In this document: piece after piece, positions 26,791-37,173 of the stretch
Layout: the number at the start of each line of letters is the position of its first letter
Numbering within the stretch: the first letter of the stretch is position 1
Assembly: GCF_000787375.1 (NCBI RefSeq)
Contig: NZ_JRJU01000007.1
Span: 1 to 64,000, forward strand
Reading direction: 5' to 3'
DNA length: 64,000 nt
DNA from: Halalkalibacter okhensis
GTDB taxonomy: Bacteria; Bacillota; Bacilli; Bacillales; Bacillaceae_D
The notes under the pieces: model-generated
What the model was told of the DNA's origin: nothing
Seen by the model: the letters and a program-made list of their open reading frames with translations, nothing else
Database searches by the model: none
Made by a program: the position numbers and the translations under genes

Positions 26791-27002
26791 GGGACATCCT
26801 CCTAATTGTCGTCTTCACTATTCATACGATTGAACAATAGTTATCGTTTCAAAAACCTTATCACAAGTAGAATTTTTCCTTTCTTCAATGAACAAATATA
26901 CATTATATTCCATTGTAACAAAAATACATTATACAGTCTCGCTGATTACTCCTTTATAAAAAATATAAGCGTCCCCACTGTTGTTGTAGGAACGCCCTCT
27001 TT

Positions 27003-27578
27003 TCAATCACTTACTTGCAGTTTCACACTAGCATAGATGCACGTATCTCTTAGCTCTTTTCCATCTGCTGACATGTCATCATTTTTTAAAATCCCTTCCA
27101 AAGTAAATCCTAATCGTTCAGGTACCTTACGACTTTTGTCGTTTTTTGAATCACACCGTATTTCTAACCTACATGCTTTTAACTCTCGAAAAGCAAAATG
27201 AGCAATTTCTTGCACAGCTTCGGATATATACCCATTCCCACTATATCGAGAGTCAATCCAATATCCAATTTCAAACTTAGGAACGTCCCAATTGATTCGG
27301 TGTAACCCAGATGAACCTATAAATTCACCTGTATCTTTGAGAAAAATAAGCAATCGTAAATCCTCACGCTGTAGAAATTTCACATAGGCATCTCGTATAT
27401 TAATTTCTGTCTCTTGTTCAGATGGTTCCTTCTGTGCAAATGGCAACCAAGGTTGGAGTTCTTTTATCGATGCTTGAATCGCATCAAAAACTACTTTGCC
27501 ATCTCCAGGTTTTGGCATACGTATAAGTAATCTTTCACTTGTAAACTCTGTAGGAAAATCAATTAATAACGGATTCAT
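27003..27578 (-). CDS. GNAT acetyltransferase, RimJ/RimL-like
   Basis: 191 residues. It shows the RimJ/RimL pattern: TERLLIRMPKPGDG at the start, EIGYWIDSRYSGNGYISEAV with the acetyl-CoA loop, and LEIRCDSKNDKSRKVPERLGFTLEG near the end. The substrate is either a protein N-terminus (for instance ribosomal) or a small amine. The start is two bases from the stop of the nitronate monooxygenase gene, so the two are translationally coupled. Confidence 0.87.
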   Translation of the reverse strand: MNPLLIDFPTEFTSERLLIRMPKPGDGKVVFDAIQASIKELQPWLPFAQKEPSEQETEINIRDAYVKFLQREDLRLLIFLKDTGEFIGSSGLHRINWDVPKFEIGYWIDSRYSGNGYISEAVQEIAHFAFRELKACRLEIRCDSKNDKSRKVPERLGFTLEGILKNDDMSADGKELRDTCIYASVKLQVSD

Positions 27579-27580
27579 CT

Positions 27581-28675
27581 TTACTCACCAACTTTATTTT
27601 GATTACGAATCGTATTTGCTTCATCTATCATTTTTTTTATCAATGATTTAACTGTTTGCTTTTTAGCCAACCTTGGGCTTTGTCCAGACCACAGAGACAG
27701 GAAATCTTTATTATTTTGTAACGAGGATGCTGTTCTGATGTCTTTCGTTAGCGTGTTTTGAACAGGGAAGTTCGGTAAAGATGCTTCATGTTGCTGCATT
27801 TGTAAAATAAACTTATTTTGTACCCCTCTTGCCCATTTTCCAGAAAAAGAACGTGTTAACACAACTTGATCTTCACTTGAATTGAGGATTTCTTCTTTAT
27901 GTATGTCAGTAGCTCCACTTTCGATACAAGTCAAAAATGCCGTACCCATTTGTACTCCTCTAGCTCCCAAACAAATAGAAGCCATTAGTCCTCGTCCATC
28001 CATAATTCCTCCAGCAGCAACAACAGGAATGGTTACACAATCGACCACTTGAGGGATCAACGACATTAAACCAACTAAACTTTCTTGAGAGGTATTCATA
28101 AAAGTTCCCCTATGTCCACCAGCCTCACTGCCTTGCACGACAACAAAATCCATTCCATTTTCTTCGTTTTCAACTGCTTCTTTTACAGTAGTAGCCGTTC
28201 CCATTAGAATGATATTCTGTTGTCTTAATTGATCGATTACTTCTTTAGATGGAAGACCGAATGTGAAGGAACAAACAGGAACTTTTTCATCGATGACCAC
28301 CTTCATTTGCTCATGAAACGTCTCTAATTCATCCGTGAACTTTGGGATTTCAAAGCTTTCTATAGCTTGTAAATCTAATTGTTCTCGGATTGGCTGTAAG
28401 CACTTGATCGCTCCATTTATTTCGGCATCGCTAGTTTCAAATTCACTTGGGACAAAAAGATTAACGCCGAAACTATTGGATGTTAACTCTTTGACTTCCC
28501 TAATTTGTTCTCGCAATTGATTAGGACTCAAATAACCTGCCCCTATCATCCCTAGTACTCCGCAATTTGACGCCTCTGCAACGAATGTTGCCGTTGTTAT
28601 TCCTCCTGCCATTGGTGCTTGGATAATTGGATATTTTATATTCAACAGCTCAGTCATTTTATTATTGAGCATCAC
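27581..28675 (-). CDS. nitronate monooxygenase (2-nitropropane dioxygenase family)
   Basis: 364 residues, an FMN-dependent TIM barrel. Marks: PIIQAPMAGGITTATFVAEASNCG at the N-terminus, QGSEAGGHRGTF for the catalytic/FMN region, VAAGGIMDGRG for phosphate binding, and GARGVQMGTAFL. It oxidises propionate-3-nitronate or alkyl nitronates, a detoxification role. It heads a two-gene operon with the GNAT gene and is divergent from the broken quinone oxidoreductase. Confidence 0.9.
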   Translation of the reverse strand: MMLNNKMTELLNIKYPIIQAPMAGGITTATFVAEASNCGVLGMIGAGYLSPNQLREQIREVKELTSNSFGVNLFVPSEFETSDAEINGAIKCLQPIREQLDLQAIESFEIPKFTDELETFHEQMKVVIDEKVPVCSFTFGLPSKEVIDQLRQQNIILMGTATTVKEAVENEENGMDFVVVQGSEAGGHRGTFMNTSQESLVGLMSLIPQVVDCVTIPVVAAGGIMDGRGLMASICLGARGVQMGTAFLTCIESGATDIHKEEILNSSEDQVVLTRSFSGKWARGVQNKFILQMQQHEASLPNFPVQNTLTKDIRTASSLQNNKDFLSLWSGQSPRLAKKQTVKSLIKKMIDEANTIRNQNKVGE

Positions 28676-28805
28676 TACACCTCAAATTGAGTATTCATTT
28701 ACAAACAATAATTCTAGACAAAACGAACAAATCCCTTCTCATTCACCTAATCTGTTAGAATTATGGTATTTTATAATTGTAATCTATAACAAAGGAGGGA
28801 ATATA

Positions 28806-29773
28806 ATGAAAGCCGTTATTCAAGAGGAATTTGGAGGACCAGAAGTTTTACATTTACCGAAATTCCTAAACCACAAGTAACTCATCAAGATGAAATACTC
28901 ATTAAAGCATCTTATACAAGTGTCAATTATGCTGATATTAAATCACGTAATGGCCATAAAAAGAAGGGGAGCTTCCCTATGGTTTTAGGACTAGATGTCG
29001 CTGGCATCGTAGAAGAAGCTCCGCGCGATTCTTACCTCAAAAAAGGCGACCGAGTCATTGCTTTTCCAAAATTCGGATCAAACTCTGAATATGTTATTGC
29101 TAGTGAACCTTTAGTTTTTAAAGTGCCTCATAGTCTATCATTAAAGAATGCAGCCGCAATCCCTACGGTTTCCATCCTCTCATACATGCTGCTACATGAA
29201 ATTGCACAAGTGAAAACAACAGATACAATTGTCGTTCATAGCGCAGCGGGCGGGGTCGGTTCTATGCTTGTACAGTTGGCGAAATTAGCCGGAGTTCTTA
29301 CTATATTTGCTACTGTCGGGAGCTTAAATAAAAAACAGTTTGTCGAAGACCTTGGAGCAGATTTCGTGTACTCCTACGAAGGCTTTTCTGAAAAAGTTCT
29401 TCGTGAAACTAATAATCATGGAGCAAATATTATATTTGATTCTGTAGCAGGTACAGTAAGTGAAAAAAGCTTAGAGTGTCTGGCATTATATGGGACACTC
29501 GTCCAGTTTGGAAATAGTAGTGGGTCTGTTGGAACGTTTAAAACTAGTGACCTACACAGTAGTTGCCGAAATATTAAAGGCTTTAGTCTAGGAACAACTA
29601 GAACACATGACCCAAAACGATTGGCACCCGCTGCAGCAAAAGTATTAAGCTTATTCGCAGAAAACAAGCTTTCAATTCCAATCGCAGCAATGTTTGATTT
29701 GAAACATGTTGCAATGGCCCATCAACTGATGGAAAGTAGAAAACATACAGGGAAAATATTGATTAAAATTTAA
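28806..29773 (+). pseudogene. zinc-type alcohol dehydrogenase/quinone oxidoreductase, frameshifted
   Basis: A strong ribosome site (AAAGGAGGG) and ATG at 28806 open a normal MDR-family start, MKAVIQEEFGGPEVLHL. The frame is then lost at about 28851-28857, where CATTTACCG appears to have lost one base, and the expected continuation TEIPKPQVTHQDEILIKASY is read in another frame into the intact remainder (28979-29773) with HSAAGGVGSMLVQLAK and the ending MESRKHTGKILIKI. One base deletion therefore separates start and body. Either a recent pseudogene or a sequencing error; the remaining sequence shows no other lesion. The family reduces quinones or enoyl compounds with NADPH. Confidence 0.82.
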
Positions 29774-29926
29774 ATTTCTGAAAATCACATTTTTCTTTTA
29801 ATCCTTCCTCTAGCAATGGGAGGGAAACACGCCGTAAGGAAAGAACGAAAAATGGATAAAATAGTGAAAATAAGGACACTATTAGCTATGTATCGTATTT
29901 TCATTCAAAAATTGAGGTGCAAATTG

Positions 29927-30394
29927 ATGAAAACAGTCTTACCAGTCCTATCACTTACTATCATTATCACTTCACTATTAGTAGGTTGTGGTACGAATGA
30001 AGGAACCGTCGAAGAACCAGTAGGTGATAATCCTCAAGCTCCTATCGATCAAGAAACAGATGCAATAGAGGACATTGAAAAGATTGAAGAATTTGAACTA
30101 GAAATCGACTATGTTAATAATGATGAGCTTGACATGGATTATAAGAACAGAAATGGTTCTACCGCTGCTGAAGTAGAACGAAAAACAGCTGATGGAAAAG
30201 AAGAGATAAAAGGGGATGAGGCATTAGCAGAGATGGAAAACCTCATTCAGCAACTCACACTACATCCAAATACAACACCAGAAGAAGCTCTTGAACAAGT
30301 ATTAACTTCTCTTAATATCCAAAGAGACGACATTAGAAAATTGGAGCTTGAAGTCGACTTTACTACTGGTGAAAAACTAAAAGCAAATATGTAA
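29927..30394 (+). CDS. lipoprotein with YusW-like domain
   Basis: About 155 residues from the ATG at 29927 (GAGGTG 7 nt upstream); a longer reading from 29816 adds a region without signal-peptide character. The signal peptide ends in a good lipobox LLVGC. An acidic linker follows, and residues about 55-155 form the YusW-like domain with EFELEIDYVNNDELDMDYKN and LELEVDFTTGEKLK. Attached to the outer membrane face. The function is unknown. Confidence 0.78.
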   Translation: MKTVLPVLSLTIIITSLLVGCGTNEGTVEEPVGDNPQAPIDQETDAIEDIEKIEEFELEIDYVNNDELDMDYKNRNGSTAAEVERKTADGKEEIKGDEALAEMENLIQQLTLHPNTTPEEALEQVLTSLNIQRDDIRKLELEVDFTTGEKLKANM

Positions 30395-30395
30395 T

Positions 30396-30468
30396 AAGAG
30401 ACACCCCTTTTTGAGAAATATTTAAAAGGATTTTTGCCTTTTTATATTTCTAAATGGGGTGTCTCTTT
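30396..30468 (+). terminator. long hairpin terminator of the lipoprotein gene
   Basis: AAGAGACACCCC pairs with GGGGTGTCTCTT at the base and GAAATAT..AAAAGG with CCTTTT..ATATTTC inside it, ending in a T tract. It starts within a base or two of the stop codon. Confidence 0.78.
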
Positions 30469-30493
30469 CCGTTTTCCAACGATAAAATTCCAA

Positions 30494-30730
30494 CTAACAA
30501 CAATAGTACGGATAAGGGTAAGGATACGGGCGATATGGTGGATAGACCGGGTATGGCGGATATGGGTATCCATACCATGGTCGGGGAGCTAATAATGCTC
30601 CAGCTGCCACTCCCGTTAAGAATGGTAGTCCGAATGGGAGAAACCTTTCATTTCTACCATAAAAAGCATGGGTGTTCCTAGTATAATTATTTGGGATCAC
30701 GTTCATCTTCCTCACTAATTTTTTAGTCAT
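30494..30730 (-). CDS. Pro/Tyr-rich small protein, probably spore- or surface-associated
   Basis: 78 residues or fewer; an ATG at 30706 (residue 9) is an equally good start. The middle has a glycine-rich hydrophobic stretch LPFLTGVAAGALLA. The last 28 residues alternate Pro and Tyr (PYPPYPVYPPYRPYPY) and end in Cys-Cys. Such repeats are frequent in Bacillus coat-type proteins. It is the first of three low-complexity or unusual genes in a row on this strand; spore association is inferred from composition. Confidence 0.55.
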   Translation of the reverse strand: MTKKLVRKMNVIPNNYTRNTHAFYGRNERFLPFGLPFLTGVAAGALLAPRPWYGYPYPPYPVYPPYRPYPYPYPYYCC

Positions 30731-30834
30731 TACACTAAAAGAATATGCCTCACCTTCAACAAATTCTTGGGTGTTCGTTTAGTTTTTTTAAAGTTTTGTG
30801 ATAAATGCTGATTGATTTTCTTCAAAGAGCTAGG

Positions 30835-31554
30835 TTATTTTCCCGCTCCAAAAATCGCGACGTATTGATCTTGCAAGACAATGCGATCGACTTGCCATCT
30901 TAGAGTGTTCATAACATACCCTAACGAATCTGCATTATATCTTCCCGCTATTTTTTGATAAGCTAATAACTCATAGACTCCATTTAAATCCATGTCAACA
31001 GGGTATAATCCACTTAAAGGGTTCACAAAACCGTTAATTGGACTTTTCAACTTGCCTTTGTGATCATATATTTCATTTAAATAATTCGGATCCCTTAAAG
31101 ACAGATCGATCAAGTACGTTTCATTCGTAGTTTCACTGAATACATTAACTTTATAAAAATCTTGGTAAGTAACCACATATTTGAATATCTCATTATATAC
31201 ATTGGAATCAAAAAGCAATTGAGCCTGGTTATTTACAAAAGAATAAAGAAAATGATACATAATCCCACCGCTGCCACCCGTTGCAATACTGATGAAAATG
31301 TCATCTATACCATCCCCTGTGAACTCTCCTAAAAATAAAGAAGGATCATACCCTGTATTCTCAGGTAAAGGAACTGTAGTCATCCTCCCTGAGCTTCCAT
31401 CTTGGACAACCAATGTTATATTTTGCACAAATGGACTTTCTGGTGTCTTATTCCCAGTTAAGTACACTGTATCCATAACACCATCTCCAGTTACATCTCC
31501 CCTAGCACTAGTAATGACCTCTTGCTGATTCATATTAGACCTATAATTGTACAT
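30835..31554 (-). CDS. FG-GAP/VCBS-like repeat protein
   Basis: 239 residues without signal peptide. Repeated acid-rich turns mark beta-propeller-like VCBS/FG-GAP repeats: RGDVTGDGVMDTVYLTG (about 18-34), GEFTGDGIDDIFIS (about 75-88) and PVDMDLNGVYELLAYQ (about 188-203). Relatives occur in spore formers and lack assigned function; lack of a leader suggests a spore-layer rather than secreted place, but this is inferred. It lies between two proline-rich genes. Confidence 0.65.
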   Translation of the reverse strand: MYNYRSNMNQQEVITSARGDVTGDGVMDTVYLTGNKTPESPFVQNITLVVQDGSSGRMTTVPLPENTGYDPSLFLGEFTGDGIDDIFISIATGGSGGIMYHFLYSFVNNQAQLLFDSNVYNEIFKYVVTYQDFYKVNVFSETTNETYLIDLSLRDPNYLNEIYDHKGKLKSPINGFVNPLSGLYPVDMDLNGVYELLAYQKIAGRYNADSLGYVMNTLRWQVDRIVLQDQYVAIFGAGK

Positions 31555-31651
31555 AAAATACCCCTTTTTACTTATGCTTTTACCCTATCCTATGGGCTTT
31601 GATAAATATTGCTACCAAAAAGGCAATCGTCATTTTTTATCCCTACGAAAA

Positions 31652-31688
31652 GACACTAAAAAAGGTAAGGTCCCCCTTTTTTAGTGTC
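31652..31688 (-). terminator. terminator of the Pro/Gly-rich protein gene
   Basis: GACACTAAAAAAGG and CCTTTTTTAGTGTC form a perfect 14-bp stem with a 9-nt loop, 45 bases past the stop of the gene at 31734. Confidence 0.82.
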
Positions 31689-31733
31689 CTCATAATTCTA
31701 ATTATACAAAATCACATGAATCGTATACCGTTA

Positions 31734-32171
31734 TTAAGAACATGTAAATGAGCTGATTTCTCTTAAGCTAATTCCAAAGTATACCCACCTAAATCCATTC
31801 CATCTAAAACCAGATACGGATCTTCTTCCTACAAAGGTTGGATAGAACCAAAACTGCTGACGATTTCTTAACCATACATACGTAAATCTAAATAGGCATC
31901 TTCTAATGCTACCTGGGTCAATGGCAAATGCTTCTACTTGTTGCGTTTGAGCTGGAACAAAGGATGGTGGAGGACTAGTTGGCGGACCCGCTTCTGGACC
32001 TGGGCCTGGGCCTGGAGGCGGTCCTGGCGGTGGGAAGCTCGGTCCTCCTCCAGTTGGTGGGAACATAGGACCAAAAAACCTTGAATCAATGGTTCCTTGT
32101 TGTTGTGGATAGAAATGTGCCGTCTGACCAGTTGCATGGTTAGACCACATTTGTTGATGATTAAAATGCAT
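31734..32171 (-). CDS. Pro/Gly-rich protein with conserved aromatic tail, probable spore-surface protein
   Basis: About 145 residues from the ATG at 32171 with AAGGAG 8 nt upstream. Residues 1-30 are His/Gln-rich; residues about 33-70 consist of PPPGPPPGPGPGP-type repeats; the last 60 residues are rich in Arg, Trp and Phe (RRCLFRFTYVWLRNRQQFWF, then VSGFRWNGFRWVYFG). There is no signal peptide. The tail with regularly placed aromatic residues suggests a small folded beta domain. The family is not recognised by name. Confidence 0.58.
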   Translation of the reverse strand: MHFNHQQMWSNHATGQTAHFYPQQQGTIDSRFFGPMFPPTGGGPSFPPPGPPPGPGPGPEAGPPTSPPPSFVPAQTQQVEAFAIDPGSIRRCLFRFTYVWLRNRQQFWFYPTFVGRRSVSGFRWNGFRWVYFGISLREISSFTCS

Positions 32172-32270
32172 CCATAGCACTCCTTTTCTTTTTAGGCATA
32201 CACCATCATATTCAATACCCGCTAGGCATCAACTTGTACACAAAAAATGTGTATTTACCCAAAAAGAAAA

Positions 32271-32302
32271 GGGCAGCAAATGAAATCACATTGCTGCACC
32301 CA
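32271..32302 (-). terminator. probable terminator of scoAB
   Basis: GGGcAGCAA and TTGCTgCACCC form an imperfect hairpin 11 bases past the scoB stop; an A-rich run (T on the minus strand) lies outside it. Confidence 0.6.
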
Positions 32303-32312
32303 CCAAATCTAT

Positions 32313-32972
32313 CTAGTTTTGCTTAGATAATACTTTATCCGAAATGATTAATTGCGGTTCGGTAGAATTTTGAATATCCTCAATTGTATATCCTTCTACG
32401 ACTTCAATTAACTCTAAACCGTTACCAGTCACATCAATCACAGCACGGTCTGTAATAATTCGATTCACAACACTTTGACCCGTCAATGGCAAAGAGCATT
32501 TTTTCAATATCTTCGGTTGGCCCGCTTTATTTACGTGTTCCATTATAACGACTACTTTTTTAGCACCGTGAACTAAATCCATGGCACCACCCATCCCTTT
32601 AATCATCTTTCCAGGGATCATCCAGTTTGCCAAGTCGCCGTTTTCTGCCACTTCCATTCCACCTAAAATCGCTAAATCAATATGGCCTCCACGAATCATC
32701 GCAAATGACTCAGCATTGCTAAAATAACTTGCTCCTGGAATCGCAGTTACCGTTTCTTTCCCTGCATTAATTAAATCTGGATCAACCTCACCCTCGGTTG
32801 GGTAAGGTCCAATTCCTAATAAACCATTTTCTGATTGCAAAAAGATGTTTTTGTTCTCAGAAATGTAATTAGCAACCATCGTCGGCATCCCAATTCCTAA
32901 ATTAACGTAAAAGCCGTCCTGTATCTCTTTTTCTGCTCTTTTTGCGATTTGAATTCTAACATTTTTACTCAT
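32313..32972 (-). CDS. scoB: 3-oxoacid CoA-transferase subunit B
   Basis: 219 residues. Beta subunit of a class I CoA-transferase; the catalytic glutamate is in [10 protein letters not shown] (about 47-56). The glycine-rich [38 protein letters not shown] matches the family. With subunit A it moves CoA between succinyl-CoA or acyl-CoA and acetoacetate. B. subtilis ScoAB is the close model; a butyrate/acetoacetate enzyme is the alternative. It follows scoA by 27 bases. Confidence 0.92.
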   Translation of the reverse strand: MSKNVRIQIAKRAEKEIQDGFYVNLGIGMPTMVANYISENKNIFLQSENGLLGIGPYPTEGEVDPDLINAGKETVTAIPGASYFSNAESFAMIRGGHIDLAILGGMEVAENGDLANWMIPGKMIKGMGGAMDLVHGAKKVVVIMEHVNKAGQPKILKKCSLPLTGQSVVNRIITDRAVIDVTGNGLELIEVVEGYTIEDIQNSTEPQLIISDKVLSKQN

Positions 32973-32999
32973 CGTTTCTCCTCCAATTTCATTAAATAT

Positions 33000-33689
33000 T
33001 TAGGCTTGCACCGTTAAACGCTCAATTCGTTTTTCTTGTTTTCCGACAATCAGACCTTGAACGTAAATACTTGGAGTATGAATTTCGTCTGGATCTAATT
33101 CACCTACTTCGACAATCTCTTCTACCTCGGCAATCGTTACTTTTCCAGCGGCCGCCATCATTGGGTTAAAGTTTTGTGCTGTTTTTCGATACACTAAGTT
33201 CCCAAGCTTATCTGCTTTCCACGCTCGAACTAAACTCACATCCGCTTTAAAGGCTTCTTCTAATAAATATTCTTTTCCATTAAATACTCTAGTTTCTCTT
33301 CCTTCTGCAATCGGTGTTCCCACACCAGCCGGGGTATAAAAGGCCGGAATGCCTGCTCCGCCAGCACGAATTTTTTCAGCTAGAGATCCTTGAGGGACAA
33401 GTTGCACTTCTAATTCGCCACTAAGCACTTGTCTTTCAAATTCCTTATTTTCACCAACATAAGAGGCAATCATTTTTTTAATTTGCTTATTACTTAAAAG
33501 CAGGCCAAGACCCCAATCATCTACCCCACAGTTATTTGAAATCACCGTTAAGTCTTTCACATTTTTTTCACGAACAGCCTTGATGAGGTTTTCTGGTATT
33601 CCAACAAGTCCAAATCCCCCAACCATTATTGTCATGCCGTCTTTAATTTCCACCACTGCTTCTTCAAAACTGGTATATAATTTTTTCAT
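33000..33689 (-). CDS. scoA: 3-oxoacid CoA-transferase subunit A
   Basis: 229 residues. The alpha-subunit signature [13 protein letters not shown] lies at about 23-35; later blocks [21 protein letters not shown] and [23 protein letters not shown] are typical. It pairs with subunit B encoded next. A catabolite-responsive element at 33784-33797 suggests CcpA control of the operon, and the divergent LysR gene is the likely specific regulator. Confidence 0.92.
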   Translation of the reverse strand: MKKLYTSFEEAVVEIKDGMTIMVGGFGLVGIPENLIKAVREKNVKDLTVISNNCGVDDWGLGLLLSNKQIKKMIASYVGENKEFERQVLSGELEVQLVPQGSLAEKIRAGGAGIPAFYTPAGVGTPIAEGRETRVFNGKEYLLEEAFKADVSLVRAWKADKLGNLVYRKTAQNFNPMMAAAGKVTIAEVEEIVEVGELDPDEIHTPSIYVQGLIVGKQEKRIERLTVQA

Positions 33690-33783
33690 TCTTTTCCCCT
33701 CTTCCTATGGTTTCTTTCATTAATTAATGGTGACGTCTAGCCCACGCCGAAACAAAGCCATTTTTCATTTAAGAACGAGATTT

Positions 33784-33797
33784 TGATAACGCTTACA
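33784..33797 (-). promoter_or_regulatory. candidate cre site upstream of scoA
   Basis: TGATAACGCTTACA matches the CcpA consensus TGWAARCGYTWNCA with one mismatch, about 95 bases before scoA. Confidence 0.55.
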
Positions 33798-33958
33798 ACA
33801 ATTACCTTATTTATATGCTTTTTCTCGTTCCTCCTTCACCGAAACATTATTTGAATTTTCCAATTTCCCTTAACTAAAGTTTACACCAATCTATTTTATG
33901 AGTAAAATAAATAAAAGGAATAAATTTTATTTCAATTTCGAATAAACGAGGGATCGCC

Positions 33959-34852
33959 TTGGAATTAAAAGATTTAAGGTACTTTATAGAAGTCGTTAAT
34001 TATGGAAGCTTTACGAAAGCGGCAGCCAATACCTATATCTCACAGCCTACATTAAGTAAATCATTAAAAAAATTAGAATCAGAACTCAAAGTCGAGCTAT
34101 TTGAGCGCTCTACAAGAAAATTAAAATTAACAGATGCCGGTGAGATTGTCTACAATCAAGGTGGTAAAATATTAGACGCTACGAAAGAACTTACGACGTT
34201 ATTAGACGATTTAATGAATTTACCGACTGGAAAAATAAAAATAGGCATTCCCCCATTAATAGGAACCCTCTTTTTCCCTGCCATTGCACAAAACTTTGGG
34301 AAAGCTTATCCAGACGTAACACTAGAGTTAGTCGAGTTGGGAGCAAAACGGATTGAACATTTAGTTGAAGAGGGACAAGTCGATGTTGGCATCATTGTTT
34401 TGCCGATAGAAAACAATAAATTCGATATTCTCCCCTTTATAAAAGAAGAATTTATGCTCTATACCCATATCCATCACCCTTTAGCAAATAAAGAAGCTGT
34501 TACTATCCAACAGCTAGCAGAGGAAAATTTTATTCTATTTAACCGGGAATTTGCCTTACATGAACTCATTATTGAACATTGTAAGAAGGCAGGCTTTCAA
34601 CCGAATATTGCTTACGAGAGTTCACAATGGGATTTAATAGCGGAACTAGTAAGTGCCAAGCTTGGAATTACTCTGTTACCTAAATCAATTTATGCAAAGA
34701 TGGATCCAAAAGCTATCAAAATTACGCCATTGCAGGAGCCTCCGATGTGGGAGCTAGGTGTGATTACGAGGAAGGAGCGTTATCAGTCTTATGCAGTGAG
34801 GACGCTGCTTGCGTTTTTAACAGAAGATGAACTTTTATTAAATAAGTCATAA
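33959..34852 (+). CDS. LysR-family regulator, divergent from scoAB
   Basis: 297 residues. The N-terminal winged helix has the LysR pattern RYFIEVVNYGSFTKAAANTYISQPTLSKSLKKLE (helix-turn-helix about 18-37), followed by a linker helix and a two-lobed effector domain (about 92-290). The start is TTG at 33959 with GAGGGA 7 nt upstream. It most resembles CidR/YwbI-type LysR proteins. Divergent placement from scoAB across 269 bases suggests it controls that operon. Confidence 0.88.
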   Translation: MELKDLRYFIEVVNYGSFTKAAANTYISQPTLSKSLKKLESELKVELFERSTRKLKLTDAGEIVYNQGGKILDATKELTTLLDDLMNLPTGKIKIGIPPLIGTLFFPAIAQNFGKAYPDVTLELVELGAKRIEHLVEEGQVDVGIIVLPIENNKFDILPFIKEEFMLYTHIHHPLANKEAVTIQQLAEENFILFNREFALHELIIEHCKKAGFQPNIAYESSQWDLIAELVSAKLGITLLPKSIYAKMDPKAIKITPLQEPPMWELGVITRKERYQSYAVRTLLAFLTEDELLLNKS

Positions 34853-34940
34853 CAGGACCTAAGACTTACCTTTCAGTTAAAAGTTCAATTAGTCACTGCA
34901 TATACTTTTCCCTATCCGCTCACATCAAAGTTTAAACATT

Positions 34941-34976
34941 AAAGGATAATACGAAAACTTTTACGTATTATCCTTT
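34941..34976. terminator. bidirectional terminator between the LysR gene and lutC
   Basis: AAAGGATAATACG (34941-34953) and CGTATTATCCTTT (34964-34976) form a perfect 13-bp stem between convergent genes. Confidence 0.85.
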
Positions 34977-35010
34977 ATCTATAGGTACTTATTATTGTTA
35001 GCCTTTATAC

Positions 35011-35730
35011 TTATTTATCCTCAACAATCAAATAATAAGCCTTAACCGGTCCGTGTACCCCTACAACTAGGTTCATTTCAATATCTGCACTATTACTAGG
35101 CCCAGAGATAAAATTTATACAAGATGGAACCGTTCCGTGCTCCTTTTGCAGTTTGTGAATATAACTAGTCGCTTGTGTCATCCGTGGTACGATCGTGCTC
35201 TTTGGAATAATCGCAATATAAAAGGTTGGCAGTAAACTAACTGATCGGCCCTTTCCCTTATCACTTAATAAAACGACGGTTCCAGACTCGGCTAATGTCA
35301 TATCTGCAAATGTAATACCGATATCAGCTCTTTCAGCCATTTTCACATTCTCATCTGCAAGACTAGGATCCCATGCATGCACATTGATCCCTTTAGAGGA
35401 AGCTTGTTCAAAGTAATGATCCACTCCATACTCCTGGAATCTTGGATCATCCCAGCTTACAATTGACTTAGCGTCCCAGTCATCTACTACTCTTTCTAAA
35501 ACCTCTTGAAGAGATTCGGTCGTCACTACTTCTACTTGTGTATGAATGTTCTTGCATTGTTCTTTTAATCTTTCAACCAATTGATCCTGGCTTAATCCTT
35601 TAAACACATCATGCTGTGGTTGATGCTTCCACTTCGGTGTGGCGACAGGGTTGCTTTTTCTTTCACGTCCTAGACTTTTCGCTATTTGGTCTAGAAAACG
35701 ATCTTTATTTTGAATGCTTCCGGTTGTCAT
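35011..35730 (-). CDS. lutC: lactate utilisation protein LutC
   Basis: 239 residues of the LutC/YkgG family, the non-iron subunit of the LutABC L-lactate oxidase. Marks: [23 protein letters not shown] and [18 protein letters not shown], then [25 protein letters not shown]. It overlaps lutB by 4 nt. Confidence 0.93.
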   Translation of the reverse strand: MTTGSIQNKDRFLDQIAKSLGRERKSNPVATPKWKHQPQHDVFKGLSQDQLVERLKEQCKNIHTQVEVVTTESLQEVLERVVDDWDAKSIVSWDDPRFQEYGVDHYFEQASSKGINVHAWDPSLADENVKMAERADIGITFADMTLAESGTVVLLSDKGKGRSVSLLPTFYIAIIPKSTIVPRMTQATSYIHKLQKEHGTVPSCINFISGPSNSADIEMNLVVGVHGPVKAYYLIVEDK

Positions 35731-37163
35731 GACTTGTCGCCGCCTTTCTCACGTTTTTTGTACCATTCTCTAAAGCTCTGTTTACTTGGCTCAGGAAAAT
35801 CACGAATATCCGTCCACGGCTTAATTGGTCCGGGACCTTTTTTGATTTTTCCTTCACTTACAAGGGGACCCATCATCGTTGGGGCAGCTTTTGAACCAAG
35901 GTTGAAAAGCTTTGGTGAACTGGCAGCTAAGGAAAAACCTTTCATGGCAAGCTTTTCGCTAAAGCCTGCTCTTCCTTGCTCTTCGACAATGTTCCTGCGA
36001 TGTTTGATGAGTAAATCATGTAGAGGTATTTTCACAGGACATGCTTCCGTACATGCACCGCATAAACTAGACGCATAAGGCAATTCCTTGTAATCATCAT
36101 AACCGCCAAGTAATGGCGAAAGCACAGCACCAATTGGTCCGGGATAGATCGAACCATACGAATGGCCACCCACATGACGATAAATAGGACAAACATTAAT
36201 ACAGGCTGCACAACGAATGCATTGCAAGACTGACTGAAATTCTGTCCCTAGAATATCCGAACGGCCATTATCGACAATAACTAGATGAAATTCATCTGGA
36301 CCATCAACATCGCCCTCTTCTTTAGGTCCCGTTAATCCAGTTATATAACTTGTTAATTTTTGTCCAACTGCACTTCGGCAAAGCATACTAACTAAAACAT
36401 CTAACTCTTCCCAAGTAGGCACGATCCTTTCCATGCCCATCACCGTAATTTGCGTTTTAGGCAAGGTTGTTGCAAGCCTAGCATTCCCTTCATTTGTCAC
36501 AAGCAAAATGGCACCTGATTCTGCAACGGCAAAGTTACAGCCAGTAATTCCAATATCTGCAGATAAGAATTCGCCACGTAATTGTTCTCTAGCAAACCAA
36601 GCGAGTTCCTCTGGCTTAGAAGATTTTGAGTAGCCTTTTTTGTCTTCAAAAGTTTCCCTTATTTGGTCCTTATTTTTGTGTAAGGCAGGAGCAACAATAT
36701 GAGACGGTGGATCATGGTCATCAATTTGAAGGATGTATTCCCCTAAGTCAGATTCTATGACTTCACAACCAGCTGCTTCTAACGCTTCATTCATGCTGAT
36801 CTCTTCAGTTACCATTGATTTTGATTTGATGACCTTTTTGGCTTCCTTTTGCTTGGCAACCTTTGTAATATATTCATTTGCTTCTTCCGCTGTTTGCGCA
36901 AAAAAGACATGTCCTCCTCTTTTCATCACCTTTTCGGAAAGTTGATCTAAATAATAGTCTAGGTTCTCTAACGTATGTTGACGTATCTCTTCAGATAATG
37001 AGCGCCACTCTTCCCAATTTCCTAACTCTTCCTGTGCATCTAGTTTTCTACCTTTTAATCTTTCCTGTGCAGAAACCATCGCAGTTCGCATAAAATCATT
37101 TTTAATTCCCTTGTCGACTCGATCAAAAAATTGATCCTCACTGATTTTCATAGACACTAGCAA
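35727..37163 (-). CDS. lutB: lactate utilisation iron-sulphur protein LutB
   Basis: 478 residues. The N-terminal part is a LutC-like fold ([28 protein letters not shown]); the C-terminal part holds two 4Fe-4S sets, [15 protein letters not shown] and [16 protein letters not shown]. It carries electrons in the LutABC complex oxidising L-lactate to pyruvate. The start is one of TTG 37163, GTG 37157 or ATG 37151; GTG 37157 is best spaced from GGTGG. It follows lutA by 10 bases. Confidence 0.94.
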   Translation of the reverse strand: MLVSMKISEDQFFDRVDKGIKNDFMRTAMVSAQERLKGRKLDAQEELGNWEEWRSLSEEIRQHTLENLDYYLDQLSEKVMKRGGHVFFAQTAEEANEYITKVAKQKEAKKVIKSKSMVTEEISMNEALEAAGCEVIESDLGEYILQIDDHDPPSHIVAPALHKNKDQIRETFEDKKGYSKSSKPEELAWFAREQLRGEFLSADIGITGCNFAVAESGAILLVTNEGNARLATTLPKTQITVMGMERIVPTWEELDVLVSMLCRSAVGQKLTSYITGLTGPKEEGDVDGPDEFHLVIVDNGRSDILGTEFQSVLQCIRCAACINVCPIYRHVGGHSYGSIYPGPIGAVLSPLLGGYDDYKELPYASSLCGACTEACPVKIPLHDLLIKHRRNIVEEQGRAGFSEKLAMKGFSLAASSPKLFNLGSKAAPTMMGPLVSEGKIKKGPGPIKPWTDIRDFPEPSKQSFREWYKKREKGGDKS

Positions 37164-37173
37164 TCACCACCTT

